Positions 11,742 through 22,400 of a stretch of DNA of 64,000 bases are shown piece after piece (the first letter of the stretch is position 1; every line of letters starts with the position of its first letter). The notes under the pieces are model-generated. The model ran no database searches, had not been told where the DNA came from, and worked only from the letters and a program-made list of their open reading frames with translations. The stretch is from contig QJNS01000744.1 of NCBI GenBank assembly GCA_004154925.1, positions 109,883 through 173,882 of the forward strand, given 5' to 3'. Both the position numbers and the translations under genes were made by a program. The DNA is from Monosporascus cannonballus. Its lineage: Eukaryota; Ascomycota; Sordariomycetes; Xylariales.

Positions 11742-12466
11742 TTGGCAGGTGAGCGAAGGTGGAGTGGGCTAAGATGAGCCTGGAGGACGATGTATGTTGT
11801 GTAAACTTTATGTCGGTTGCATCGCTGGTAGTGTTCCGAGACTTATATGAGTTTAATATTGTTTTGGTACTCATTTTCTGCCAACGTCTCAGTGAACCCT
11901 ATATCGCCCTTAGAATAATACGAAGAGTATTAGCGAATGTAGTCATATAAGCATCGCGTAACGAAACAGACTCTCCCTAAAAGCGGTGGCCCATGAGGAT
12001 AGCGACTAGGCTCGGTATGGTATGTGCTTCAGGGCTGTTTAAGTCGTCGGCATTGGGGGATTTCACGATGACCACTTGGACCAATGATAACAATTAACTG
12101 CTTTAATGGCTCCCTGCTCAACCCTATATTAGCCGCACACGGAGAGGCCTGAAGGAATGGCGTGTAACTGGCGGCGGCCGCACGAGGCTTAAGTCGGTTC
12201 ATTCACCCTCCCGTCCTGGCAAGTACCAGGGCTGGAGCTCTGGAGACCACTACATCCTGCCTCAGTTCTCAACTAAAATCCTGATGAATCGACCCAATTG
12301 ATGTCTGCCAAGTCTCTCTAGTTGGGTATGTTATAGAAATCCATCAGTAAGGTTGGCGTGGCAGACCGCTGGCCTTGGAGCATATAAAGCTGCTTCTCCC
12401 CCAGCTTTCTGCTGGATATGGGGCCAGCTTGATGAGACCAGACAAGTAAAGCACCCAGAAGTCAGC
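11742..12466. other. Intergenic, with promoter of the small secreted protein
   Basis: No gene recognised. The end of the stretch carries a TATA box (listed separately) and the leader of the gene at 12467. Confidence 0.4.
12383..12388 (+). promoter_or_regulatory. TATA box of the small secreted protein gene
   Basis: TATAAA lies 79 nt upstream of the ATG at 12467 in an otherwise GC-rich segment. This is a usual distance for a strongly regulated fungal gene with a short leader. The assignment is by position and sequence only. Confidence 0.4.
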
Positions 12467-12860
12467 ATGCAGTTCCCGACTACCTTCGCCGCCATCCTCA
12501 CCTTGGCCCTCGGTTCCAGCGCCGCCTCCATTGAAACTCGTCAATGGGCGGTAGCAAGGCTCGACGCCTACGGCACCCGGGAGTGCGTAGGTCTTCCGAA
12601 TTTCCCCGTCGAAATCCCCAGGTCGGCGGCCGGCCAATGCGGCTCGTTCACCGACACGACCCAGAGCGTGAGGCTTCAGTCTCTCAGCGACCCGGTCTGC
12701 AAGGGTAAGCAGCCGTTCCCGCGGCCAAGGAGCGACGTGTTTAGTAATTAACCGTCTCGCAGTCACCGTCTACGCCGGCGCGCAATGCACGGGCAGGAGC
12801 ACCGTTGTGGCGCTAAACTCTTGCGCCGCTAGCGGTCAGTCCTACAAGCTCACTTGCTAG
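12467..12860 (+). CDS. Small secreted cysteine-rich protein
   Basis: Two exons, 12467-12704 and 12763-12860, with donor GTAAGC and acceptor CGCAG in phase 1, encode 111 residues. The N-terminus MQFPTTFAAILTLALG is a clear signal peptide. The mature part contains six cysteines (in REC, GQC, PVC, AQC, NSC and the terminal LTC), which would allow three disulphides, and no other domain. The last residue but none is Cys, a common feature of compact disulphide-stabilised fungal secreted proteins. The ATG is chosen because it immediately precedes the signal peptide, although the frame is open further upstream. Size, cysteine count and secretion are those of effector-like or antimicrobial-like proteins. 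I do not recognise a family, so function is open. Confidence 0.78.
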
Positions 12861-13231
12861 ACCAACTAGTTGAGCTCTTAGCTGGCAACGCACTAGGTTC
12901 GCTTGTTCGCAGACAGGGGGACTATGAAACGGGCTGCTAGCTACATCTTCTGCCAAGGTGATCAAGCCCCCCAGGCTTTGGGGAAAGTCGTATTTGTACA
13001 GTCGGTGTAGATACTCAGGGGAGGGTTCCGTGGGCGTACGAACGAGCTGGGGACATATGTAATATACCTGCAACAAGGTCGTTGCATGAAAGTGGCGCGG
13101 CTCCGTACACGATAATTATTAAAGTATGCATTAGCGGACTTAAGGGGACCATTATAAGTCGTCCCCGCCCTCAATAGCAAATACAAAGATTCTGAATTCC
13201 CGGCCTCAGAAAGGTTTGGGATTGGACAGAA
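12861..13231. other. Intergenic, possible missing first exon of the next gene
   Basis: No complete gene. ATGAAAGTGG at about 13084 could be a first mini-exon of the S66 gene spliced to an acceptor TTATCTACAG at about 13241-13250, but I cannot decide this by eye. Confidence 0.3.
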
Positions 13232-14335
13232 GTGATACGTTATCTACAGCGTGAAATTCCTCCAACTATAGTTCCAAAGGCCCTGGAGCCCGGCGCAACG
13301 ATTGCTTTCATCTCGCCCTCTGCCCGGCTCAACGAGGAGTTCCCCGAGGTCATGGGGCGGGCGACGGCCGTGCTCAGGGGACGCGGGTACAAGGTCCGCG
13401 AGCTGTTCACCCGGGACACGAGCATCCAATCCTCCATCGAGAGCCGGCTGTCCGAGCTGCGCACGGCGTTCTCGGACCCCGACATATCCGCCGTCATCTG
13501 CACGATCGGCGGGCCGTCCTTCACCGAGCTGCTGCCGGCCCTCATCGTGGATACGGAGCTGCAGGGCGTCATCCGCGCCAACCCCAAGATCGTGGTGGGC
13601 TACTCCGAGATCACCGGCCTGCACTGGTTCCTACATGCGGTCACCGGGCTCCGCACCTTCTACGGCCCCGGAGCCATCCCGGAGCTCGGCGAGGCCAGCT
13701 CCGTCGACGACGAGGCCTCGCCGCTCGCCTTCTGCGTCAGGCACCTCCTCCGCACCATCGCGAGTTGCGAAGCCCTAGGCGACGTCCCGCGGTCGACGAC
13801 GTACGCGCCCCACATCGCCCCCTTCTTCAGCGAGCCGGCCTCCACGCAGCCGCCGAAGCTCGTCCCCACGCCGGCGTGGGAGTGGCTGCGGCCCGGAAGG
13901 GCGCGGGGGCGACTCTTCGGCGGCTGTCTAACGGCCATGGCGCGCCTGCAGGGGGTTCGCAGTATCGTCCCGGACTGGCGGGGCCGGATCGTGTTCTTCG
14001 AGACGGCCGCAGGCGACGACGACGTTTCGGGGAACCCGCTCCCGCGGGTGTTGGCCGGCGTCGCGGATCTTATCGCGCAGGGCGTGTTCGACGAGGCGGC
14101 GGGTTTGGTGATAGGGCGGCCGTACGGCTACGATTCCACCGGGGTGGGAGACGTTTTCGTCGGCGTAATAAGGGGGCTCTTGTGTGAGGGGCGCATGGCG
14201 GAGAAGGATTTCCCCATTTTGTTCAATGTAGACTTTGGGAGTACGACGCCAATGGTCACATTGCCACTCGGCGCGTTGGCAGTGCTGGATTCTGACGGGG
14301 ATCAGTTCGCGATTTTGGAGCCAGGAGTTGTATAA
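13232..14335 (+). CDS. Peptidase S66 (LD-carboxypeptidase / MccF-like) family protein lacking the catalytic His
   Basis: The 367-codon frame reads as a full S66 protein. It has GATIAFISPSARL (21-33), the oxyanion region TIGGPSFTELLPAL (91-104), the nucleophile motif GYSE with Ser125, the FGGCLTAM loop (229-236), and the acid in VFFET (Glu257). In this family the third residue of the Ser-Glu-His triad sits in a C-terminal NVDFGH.(D/A)PM motif. Here it reads NVDFGSTTPM, with Ser337 where His is expected. Fungal members are cytosolic and often act on acyl-adenylates or modified peptides; without the His, hydrolysis is doubtful. There is no ATG at the start of the frame. 13232 is a GTG, and a splice acceptor (CTACAG at 13250) suggests an upstream exon, so the 5' end is uncertain. 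GC is markedly higher than in the flanks. Confidence 0.8.
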   Translation: MIRYLQREIPPTIVPKALEPGATIAFISPSARLNEEFPEVMGRATAVLRGRGYKVRELFTRDTSIQSSIESRLSELRTAFSDPDISAVICTIGGPSFTELLPALIVDTELQGVIRANPKIVVGYSEITGLHWFLHAVTGLRTFYGPGAIPELGEASSVDDEASPLAFCVRHLLRTIASCEALGDVPRSTTYAPHIAPFFSEPASTQPPKLVPTPAWEWLRPGRARGRLFGGCLTAMARLQGVRSIVPDWRGRIVFFETAAGDDDVSGNPLPRVLAGVADLIAQGVFDEAAGLVIGRPYGYDSTGVGDVFVGVIRGLLCEGRMAEKDFPILFNVDFGSTTPMVTLPLGALAVLDSDGDQFAILEPGVV

Positions 14336-16615
14336 GCTGTTCCTAACACTTTATGAAGATACCTGCATCAACAACTATACTCATCGACCAAAGACGCGCT
14401 GGTCTCACTGGGTTTTGTTTTGTAGCGTACTACGTATAATGTATTGCCAACTGAAATCTGGTCTCTCTCTATATAAGCTGATATCTTATTCAATGTAGCT
14501 AGGAGGTGAGCTCAGGTGGTTTAGGACAGAGGAGCCAGTAGGCCGGATATAGAATGATTGAGTTCAGCCAGATCTTGCTCTCGGGTAATGAGGGGGATAT
14601 TTGAGTAGTCCTAGCTCTTGACTCCCTTTGAAACCGTCTATGATAATACCAGGTCTGATGAAATGTCTGGATGAAAGCATAATATCCATCGAATTAATTC
14701 ATTTGTTGGTGATATAAATGTAGGGGTTTTCGCTTAACTAGTCCACTTGCGAGTTGAAATGTGTTTAGGGGTATATTATATTATCTAGTCACATTACACA
14801 CTGTTCGTCTCCAGAGTTGTCGCCTTTGCCACATGCGAAGCGACTTCCCATTCGTCTGCATGTACCGTATAATTATTACCAATGGACTTCATATTTTTCG
14901 GTGGTGCCCGAGTTGGTACTTTGGAAAACTCTCAACTATCTGAACCATCCATTTCATATATAGTTAGTAAGAAAGGCCGCCCAGTGGCTAAAATGACCAT
15001 GTCCAAGTTGGATAAGGGGCTAGCCTAATGATCTGGGATCCGAAGCCTCCTTCTATAGCCGTCATCACGATAGCCTAGACCCTTCCAGTAATGCACCCTT
15101 GGCCCTATATAACTAACCTAGAATGTAGGATATTAGATGCGCCATTATCATCCTTTCGACATAGTTATGTAGTCCTGAGTCAGTGTAGATTCGAGGCAGC
15201 TTGAACACCTTATATTGTATTCCTAGCGCTATCGACTACTGGGAAATGAATCAGAGGCATAGCTGGTTACCTCCCCCTAGAGTATTGAGAAAGCTTTAAA
15301 GAATACCTCTGCACACAAGAACGATGACCCCGTCCAGCATGTTCTACTTGGTCCGCGCTGATTACCTGGACCCCAATTTTTAGGGTACGGAAAAGACCCT
15401 TTTGCTATCAAGGAAACCCGGGACTAGCTGGGATTGGGTGCCGGTCTGTTCTTTTCTGTGGACCTTTTAGCTTGCCGGATCTGACAGCTTACGCTTCGCT
15501 AAACTTTGACGGGGAGCCAAGAGGACATCTCAGATACGCGAGGGTTACCCACAAGGCCAAGACATACGATTAGGCTATTGGACCAAAAACAAACACGAGG
15601 CCCGAAGGAGGGTTACTGCTGCGCACAGATATCATCTACTAGCTAGCGAAGCCAAGGCGTGTTGAGTTCACCCGTCATTCATTATGTTCGCGGCTAATTC
15701 ATAGTTAGCAATTACGAGGGGAGCTCTAGTAACGTCGGTCCGTAGCTTATATGCGATGAAGTTATTCTTCGTAGCAATGCAGCCACTTGCGCTGGACTCG
15801 GGGCTAATACCATATTGGGGCAGCGGGAGCTTGTGTCACTTTATATATATATATGCATGGCTTAACGCCGGACCGCTTGGGGCTATTTCTTTCTCGTCTT
15901 TTTGGGCTGACAACTTGCCATATCCGGCAAGCCGATCCCGCTCCTTTCGCTTTGACCATTGGTCCCCCTGATATTGCGGGTCCGGCCCAACTGAAATGAC
16001 AACACCCCCACGACTCCGAGTCTAGTTAGTACTGGGCGTCGAGTCCTTAACTCCAAATCCAGAGCGCTGGGAGGTCTTAATCGGAAGCGTGCTCGGGCTC
16101 CTCAACTGGAACCGACCAAATCACATCCCGCCTGTTGAGTAATTGCGATCAATTGAACGAAGCGCATACGACTTTGCGACGTTGCTATCTTGTCCTTTGA
16201 GGTAGTATCCAAGTCCGTTATTCCGTTCTACCCGACGCTCGTCAGTAGTAAGCGAGTTCATCGTGACGCGAGTCTTCAGTAATCCCGGACCTATATCCTA
16301 TATTATGCGGCGCGATATCACTGAAACCAAATATCATGCCACTCACCACCAGGGGATTCGCGTGGTTCTGGAAGATATAAATTATGTGCTCTGTGTCTGT
16401 CACACCAGACCTACGATTACCTCGTCGGGGCTCATCGAGAGATTCCTCGTCAATCATTATAGGTGTAATCTGTCTCCTATACCCAGTCATTCGCTGCCAC
16501 GAGCCTAGTAATTTGGTATCCGCCATGCAGTAGACAGATCGACTGCAGCTATCGATCATTTTTAATCTATCATTCGTTTAGTGCACCCCCCCAAATAAAG
16601 AAAAGATCGCCCTCG
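14336..16615. other. Long gene-poor, AT-rich spacer
   Basis: About 2.3 kb rich in ATATA words, including an AT dinucleotide tract near 15843-15854, with no frame that resembles a protein. No tRNA or recognisable element was found. Its composition contrasts with the GC-rich S66 gene before it and would suit old RIP-affected DNA. Confidence 0.4.
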
Positions 16616-18418
16616 ATGCATTCCGCTCTTTACCTCTTCGGAGCTCTGCTGCTCACCGGAGCTGACGCTCGTTGCGTCAAGATCAGCGCATCGACGACAA
16701 GCACCGCATTGCCGTCGTCGTCAAGTGCTAGCACGTCTCCGAGCAGTGCTACTGAGCCTTATTCAACTTTATCTTCTATTATCCTATCTTCTACGGGCTC
16801 TACTTCGTCGTTGATTGCTTCGACCAGCTCTGCCGAAGCCAGTACTACTGCTAGCCAACCTCTCTTATCGTCCGAGACTTCGGCCCGAGCTCTTCTGAGG
16901 CTAGCACCAATACTACCAGTCAATCACTCGTGTCATCCGAGAGTGTGACGCCAAGCGGCTCGGCTAGCACGGCTAGCACGGCCAGCGCCTCGACGTCAAC
17001 CAGTAGCACGTCGGTACCCACCGCTACGAACTATGTTAGGAACTACGTTCCCGATGTCGTGGATAAGCTGCGTGACTCGAGGATGAGCAAACTCGAGGAG
17101 TATCTCAAGTGGAACCCCTCTGGCAAATGTACCCTCGAGACCGTTTCGATCCGTAGAGAGTGGTCAGTTGGAGCCCGACCTCGTGAAGCTCGACGCGACT
17201 AACAGCATCTCAGAGGCGACTTGACCGACGCGGAGCGCGAGGACTACATCTCCGCCGTGAAGTGTCTTCAGTCCAAGCCTTCTCTCTTTGGGGAGGGAGT
17301 GGCGCCCGGCGCAAAAAGTCGATTCGATGACTACGTCGCCGTGCACACCAAGATGACGGATGACGTTCACTTCGTGTCTCAGTTCCTATCCTGGCACCGG
17401 TACTTGCTCTGGACCTATGAGAAGTCTCTCCGTGAGGACTGTGGATACACTGGCTACCAACCAGTGAGTAGACCCCCGAGGAAGCACTACCTCGAGTCAT
17501 CATCATCATCACTAACGTTATCCTGTAGTGCTGGAATTGGGATCGGTATGCCAAGGATCCGGAGAACTCTCCGCTCTTCAACGGAAACTCGACGTCTTTG
17601 AGCGGCAACTCCGTGCGCGGAGCTTGCGTGACTTCCGGCCCGTTCAAGGAGTATGTATCCACTTTCCTTCGTTTCAGGCGCCGCGGGACGGACCATAAAG
17701 CTAACAATTATGTAGCATGGAAGTCAATCTCGGCCCAGGAGCCTCGTTGAAATACAACCCTCGCTGCCTCAAGCGCGACATCAGCAAGTCATGGGCGTCG
17801 CGGTGCACAGCTGACAAGACAAACTCCCTCATTACTCGTTCGAAAACCATCACCAGCTTCCAGGACACGATGCAGAGCTTCAACGGCGTGCACCCCGGCG
17901 GCCACTTCACCATCGGCGGCGACCCGGGTGGTGTAAGTTACCCAACCCAGATAATTCCGAGGTTATAGAGACGGCACTGACCAACCGCAAACAGGATCTC
18001 CACGCGTCCAACGGCGACCCGGCTTTCTACCTCCACCACGCCATGATCAACTGTCATGGAAAAGGGCACCCCTAGCTGGGGTCTTCGGGTGATTGTTGTT
18101 CCTTTCCGAAGCCCTATATCAGTGGATCACCCACACCAAGTGGGATCACCACTTCCTAGCTTCTTACAAGTCAATATACCCTCAAGAGCTGTGTATCTGC
18201 TCCTTAGTAAGTGTGACATCAACCATATCTAATAGATCTAGCAGATACAGGATCTGTCCACCCGCCTGACGGCCGTCGGCGGCAGGACGTCCAAGGGCCG
18301 CCCCGGCAGCCTCGATGAGGACGTCGACATCGACGTTCTCGGGGATAGCGTCAAGCTTGGCGAGCTGCTCAATACCATGGGCGGCAAGGGCGGGGACTTC
18401 TGCTATATCTACCTCTGA
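16616..18418 (+). pseudogene. Secreted tyrosinase (type-3 copper), disrupted by a solo LTR and stop codons
   Basis: Tyrosinases oxidise phenols to quinones with two copper ions, each held by three His. The gene starts MHSALYLFGALLLTGADA (signal peptide) and has a Ser/Thr-rich linker, where the frame shifts by one base near 16880-16895. The copper-A block is VAVHTKMTDDVHF...SWHRYLLW (17320-17410), then CWNWDRYAKDPENSPLF. The copper-B block is VHPGGHF...GDPAFYLHHAMI (17885-18048), and the end is QIQDLSTRL to GDFCYIYL, TGA at 18416-18418. Exons: to about 17159, 17213-17463, 17529-17650, 17716-17932, then from 17995. A 167-bp LTR sits at 18052-18218 after the LHHAMIN codons. After it the reading frame continues in phase as H-I-stop-stop-I-stop-Q, where family members have two Trp, Ile, Trp, Gln. 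TAA 18230-18232, TAG 18233-18235 and TAG 18239-18241 replace TGG codons. Confidence 0.88.
18052..18218. mobile_element. Solo LTR with 5-bp target-site duplication
   Basis: A 167-bp insert begins TGTCA and ends TGACA, the short inverted TG...CA termini typical of LTRs. It is bounded by the direct repeat TCAAC at 18047-18051 and 18219-18223. Removing the element plus one copy of the repeat restores the phase of the interrupted tyrosinase exon, which supports the boundaries independently. No internal retrotransposon genes are present, so it is the product of LTR-LTR recombination. I could not recognise the family (Copia or Gypsy), and I found no second copy in this window. Confidence 0.85.
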
Positions 18419-19330
18419 GCGGATATCGGGGACATTTAGAGCGGGTGAGGTGAGAGAAGAGAAGAGGAACGATAGTTACGTGCATACGTCGGCGTCCACG
18501 CCGCAGCGAAACGCCGATAATGGGCCCATATTGGACATGGACGCTTAATGTAATTACTAATACCGAGTCTTTAACGATATTGCCATAGAGTAGGTGACCT
18601 CTTATTTGCGCTGACAACTTGAAGAGCTGTGACAACACATAAGCGAGGATCTGGACAGGGTAACTCACTTGAGCAACCTGTTTCGTTGCCGAGTGTATAC
18701 GTGAGGCCGACGAATACTCGGTATCGGCATACCGTGTCTGACCCCCCGGAGTGAAATGGCGGGCGAGATCCTACTTGCCAAATCCGAGAGTACAACAGGG
18801 GAGTGGTCATCGTCGGGCACTGGGGTGGCTCGAAAACATTCGAGGAATCTTTAGGAACGGGTAGGGTTTGCAAGTTGGTAGCCACACCTCAAAAACAAAG
18901 GGGCCTGATATAGTGAGGTTACTCGTGCATACCATCCCGACTCTAGTGACCATCGAAACTCTTTTCTTCTACACTGTTCTGTCCCAGAGCTTCAAAGTGA
19001 AGATCCAGGATCCTTTCGGTTCGGTGGCTGATCAAAGCCGAAAATGGAGGGTGGCATGAGAGCTTGGCGGCGGCTGAGCCCTCAACGCCAAACCCCCGCC
19101 TGATCAGGCTGAGAAGCCGAATGCTGTTGCAATTTTCCCACCGCATTTCCATTTTTCCATTCTCATTTCCTTCTCCTAGGCTCTAGCGTTCAACCAGTTC
19201 GTTGAAACCTAAACATTTCCTACTCCTTTATAATGCCGAGTGTTTGATATCGTTTTGAGCGAGTTGAGCACATCGAACTTCACAAACAAGCCCCTGTGAC
19301 ACTACGAACCCCACCGAATCAGTCGAACCT
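18419..19330. other. Intergenic, upstream of the NLR-type gene
   Basis: No gene seen. The region around 19150-19330 is pyrimidine-rich and contains the probable leader of the STAND gene. Confidence 0.4.
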
Positions 19331-19423
19331 ATGACTCCAAATTCATCGTTCCCGAACACTTCACATTTTGCCCTACCTCCATGCACCCCCAAGTCCCTGG
19401 GCGATGTTGAAGAGAAAGTTTGA
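19331..19423 (+). promoter_or_regulatory. Two upstream ORFs overlapping the NLR-type start codon
   Basis: An ATG at 19331 opens a 30-codon ORF ending at TGA 19421-19423. A second ATG at 19381 opens a 9-codon ORF ending at TGA 19408-19410. Both are out of frame with, and overlap, the presumed main ATG at 19404. If the transcript starts upstream of them, both would reduce translation of the main protein, as is common for immune-type or dosage-sensitive genes. The transcript start is not known. Confidence 0.4.
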
Positions 19424-22400
19424 GCTTGAGAGTGATCAAGGGCCTATATCGAGCGTAGAGAAGAGGAGGAAGACCGACTGTGACAATACTGGGACGCCAG
19501 TGCGCAACGCTCCTGCGCGGAAGTTGGTCCATGATGATTACACAGTCGGCTGGATCTGCGCCATAAAGACTGAGTATATTGCTGCGCAAGCTTTCCTCGA
19601 CGAAGAGCATGATCAACCCGAATATGTATCTCGCAATGACAACAACGACTACACATTAGGCAAGGTTGGGAATCATAATGTCGTCATGGCCGTCTTGCCC
19701 AATGGCAAGTACGGGATATCGCCTGCAGCAAGCGTTGCGAGAGATATGTTGAACAGCTTTCCCAACATCAGAATCGGTCTGATGGTCGGCATTGGCGGTG
19801 GTGCACCGAGCCCGAAGCATGATATCCGTCTTGGGGATATCGTGGTCAGCGCTCCTCGCGTTGGGATAGGTGGCGTATTCCAGTACGACTTTGGCAAGAC
19901 GATACAAGATCAAAGCTTCCGGCCAACAGGGCTCTTAAACCAACCACCAACAGTCTTAAGGGCGGCGGTAAGTGGACTCGAAGCCCAGTACGAAAGGAAA
20001 GGGCATCGGCTTGAAGAAGCCATTACAAGCATTCTCGACAAGAATCCCAGGCTGCGGAGGAAATACAAGCGACCGGAGCCAAGCACTGACCGGCTGTATC
20101 AAAGCGGCGTTATCCATGTTGTAAACGAAGCTAGCTGTGCGAAAGCCTGTGGCGATGATCCATCGAAGTTGGTTTTTCGACCCGAAAGGAATGACGGAGA
20201 GGATAATCCGGCAATTCACTACGGCGAAATTGCCTCCGCGAACCAGCTAATGAAGGACGCTCTAATTCGGGATAGACTCGCAGCGGAAAGGGATGTTTTG
20301 TGTTTTGAAATGGAAGTGGCCGGGCTGATGAACCACTTCCCCTGTCTGGTTATTCGCGGTATATGCGACTACTCGGATTCGCATAAGAACAAGGAGTGGC
20401 AAGGATATGCTGCGATAGCGGCGGCTGCATACGCGAAGGATCTTCTTGGTCGAATTCCTCCTAACAGAGTCGAAGCTGAGAAAAAGATCGCTGATATCGT
20501 CTCAGGTTAGGCTAAGCTATGCTAAAATAATAGTAGCAACTAATACTAATTCAATGTCATTATGGCAGGCATGTCAATGCAAGTTGACGAACTTGTCCAT
20601 GCGCAACAGGATCAAACCATCCTTCTGTCAGGTGCCAAGGTGCGGCCCCCTTTCCGGGGCCCGGCGACCCACCAGTTTGGCTCCAGTTTGTGTATATATA
20701 GGGGGGCTTCGCCCCCGAGTAGTTAAAAAAGGGCAGGCATTAATGGTCATCTATTCACTACCCATACTATGAACCACCTGCTGGGCTGCTTCTTCTGCCT
20801 CTCACTCCGTACTTTACCATTTTCCCTGACACCTTCAGTGGCTTATGCCAATAGATACTCTCGACTATACTACTCAGCAGAACGACCATATCAATCGCCG
20901 AAAACCTGGAACCGGCCAATGGTTTCTGGACACGCCAGAGTTTCAATCGTGGCTGAACACCGACAACCGGACGTTGTTCTGTCCAGGCACTCCCGGAGCA
21001 GGCAAGACAATCATTACTTCTATTGTCATCGAACACCTCCAGACCAATTACAAAAGTTCCAGCATTGCATACCTGTACTGCAATGTCGGACGACAAGGCC
21101 AACAAACACCCCAAGGTCTGTTTGGGAGTATTCTGAAACAGTTGGTTCGGAACCAGTCTCCTTTGCCCAAAGTTGTCAAGGGCCTATATAATCGACACAA
21201 GGCCAGGCAATCACGGCCAGGACTTAAAGAAATCTCGGAGGTTTTACAATCTATCATCTCGCCAGATTCAAGAACTTTCATCGTCATTGATGCGCTGGAC
21301 GAATGCCAAAACCACGACAGGTGCCGAGACAACCTCCTATCGGAGATCTTTACTCTTCAAGCCAAGACTCGACTCAACGTTTTTGTCACCTCACGACCCC
21401 AGGAGGTGGAGGCTAAATTCAACAGTAGCATTGTACGGGAAATCATCGCTATGAACAAAGACATCGAGATATATCTGGACTACCAGATATCACTGTGGAA
21501 AAAATCGCACAATAATAATTTGGACAACGTTCGAAGTATGATCAAGACGGAAATAACTAGAGCAGCAGACGGAATGTAAGATGGATTCATTATATATTCT
21601 GAACTTAACTGGCCACTAACCACAGGTTCCTGCTTGCGACACTGAATATGAATGCACTTGGAAGTCAGCTAACGAAAGGAGACGTCAAGGACGCTTTACA
21701 AAATATTGCCAGGGGCGAAAACAAATTGGACAAGGCTTACGAACAAACGATGAAGAGAGTCAAGAGTCACGAGAACCGCAGCCGACTCGCCGAACGGACT
21801 CTGGCTTGGATTTTCCATGCCAAACGGCCACTTTCCACTACAGAGCTCCTGCATGCGCTTGCTGTCAAGCCGTCTATGTCAGCGCTGGACTAGTGAGACT
21901 CGATGAGAAGAGCAAAATCATCGATTCAACCCACAAGACAACCCGAGATTACTTCGACATGACAGAAGAAACTTGGTTCCCAAATGCAGAATTCGACATC
22001 ACAACAACCTGCGTTACGTACCTCTCATTCGGTGCCTTTAAGAGCGGATTCTGTCAAACGAGCGACGAGTTTCTGGAGCGGCTGCGGTCACACCCGCTTT
22101 ACGACTACGCCACACACAACCGGGGACATCACGCTCGCAAGGCTTCGAGTTTTTGCCAGGAAGTCATGGGCTTTCTAGGCTGCAGGGCGACGGTGGAGGC
22201 GTCAACCCAGGTACTGATGGATTTGTTATCTTTCGGTTTAGACTTCATCCGATTTTCTCCGCGGAAAATGACAGGGCTACACTTGGCAGCATACTTTGGA
22301 GTTGAAGAAGCGGTTAAAGTCCTCCTTCAGAAAGGAGTCGAAACCGACGCGCGGAACATTTATGGCCAGACGGCGCTATCGTACGCTGCCGAAAACGGGC

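Noticed and set aside
15840..15856. AT dinucleotide tract as a possible transposon footprint
   Set aside because: Too short, with no inverted termini nearby.
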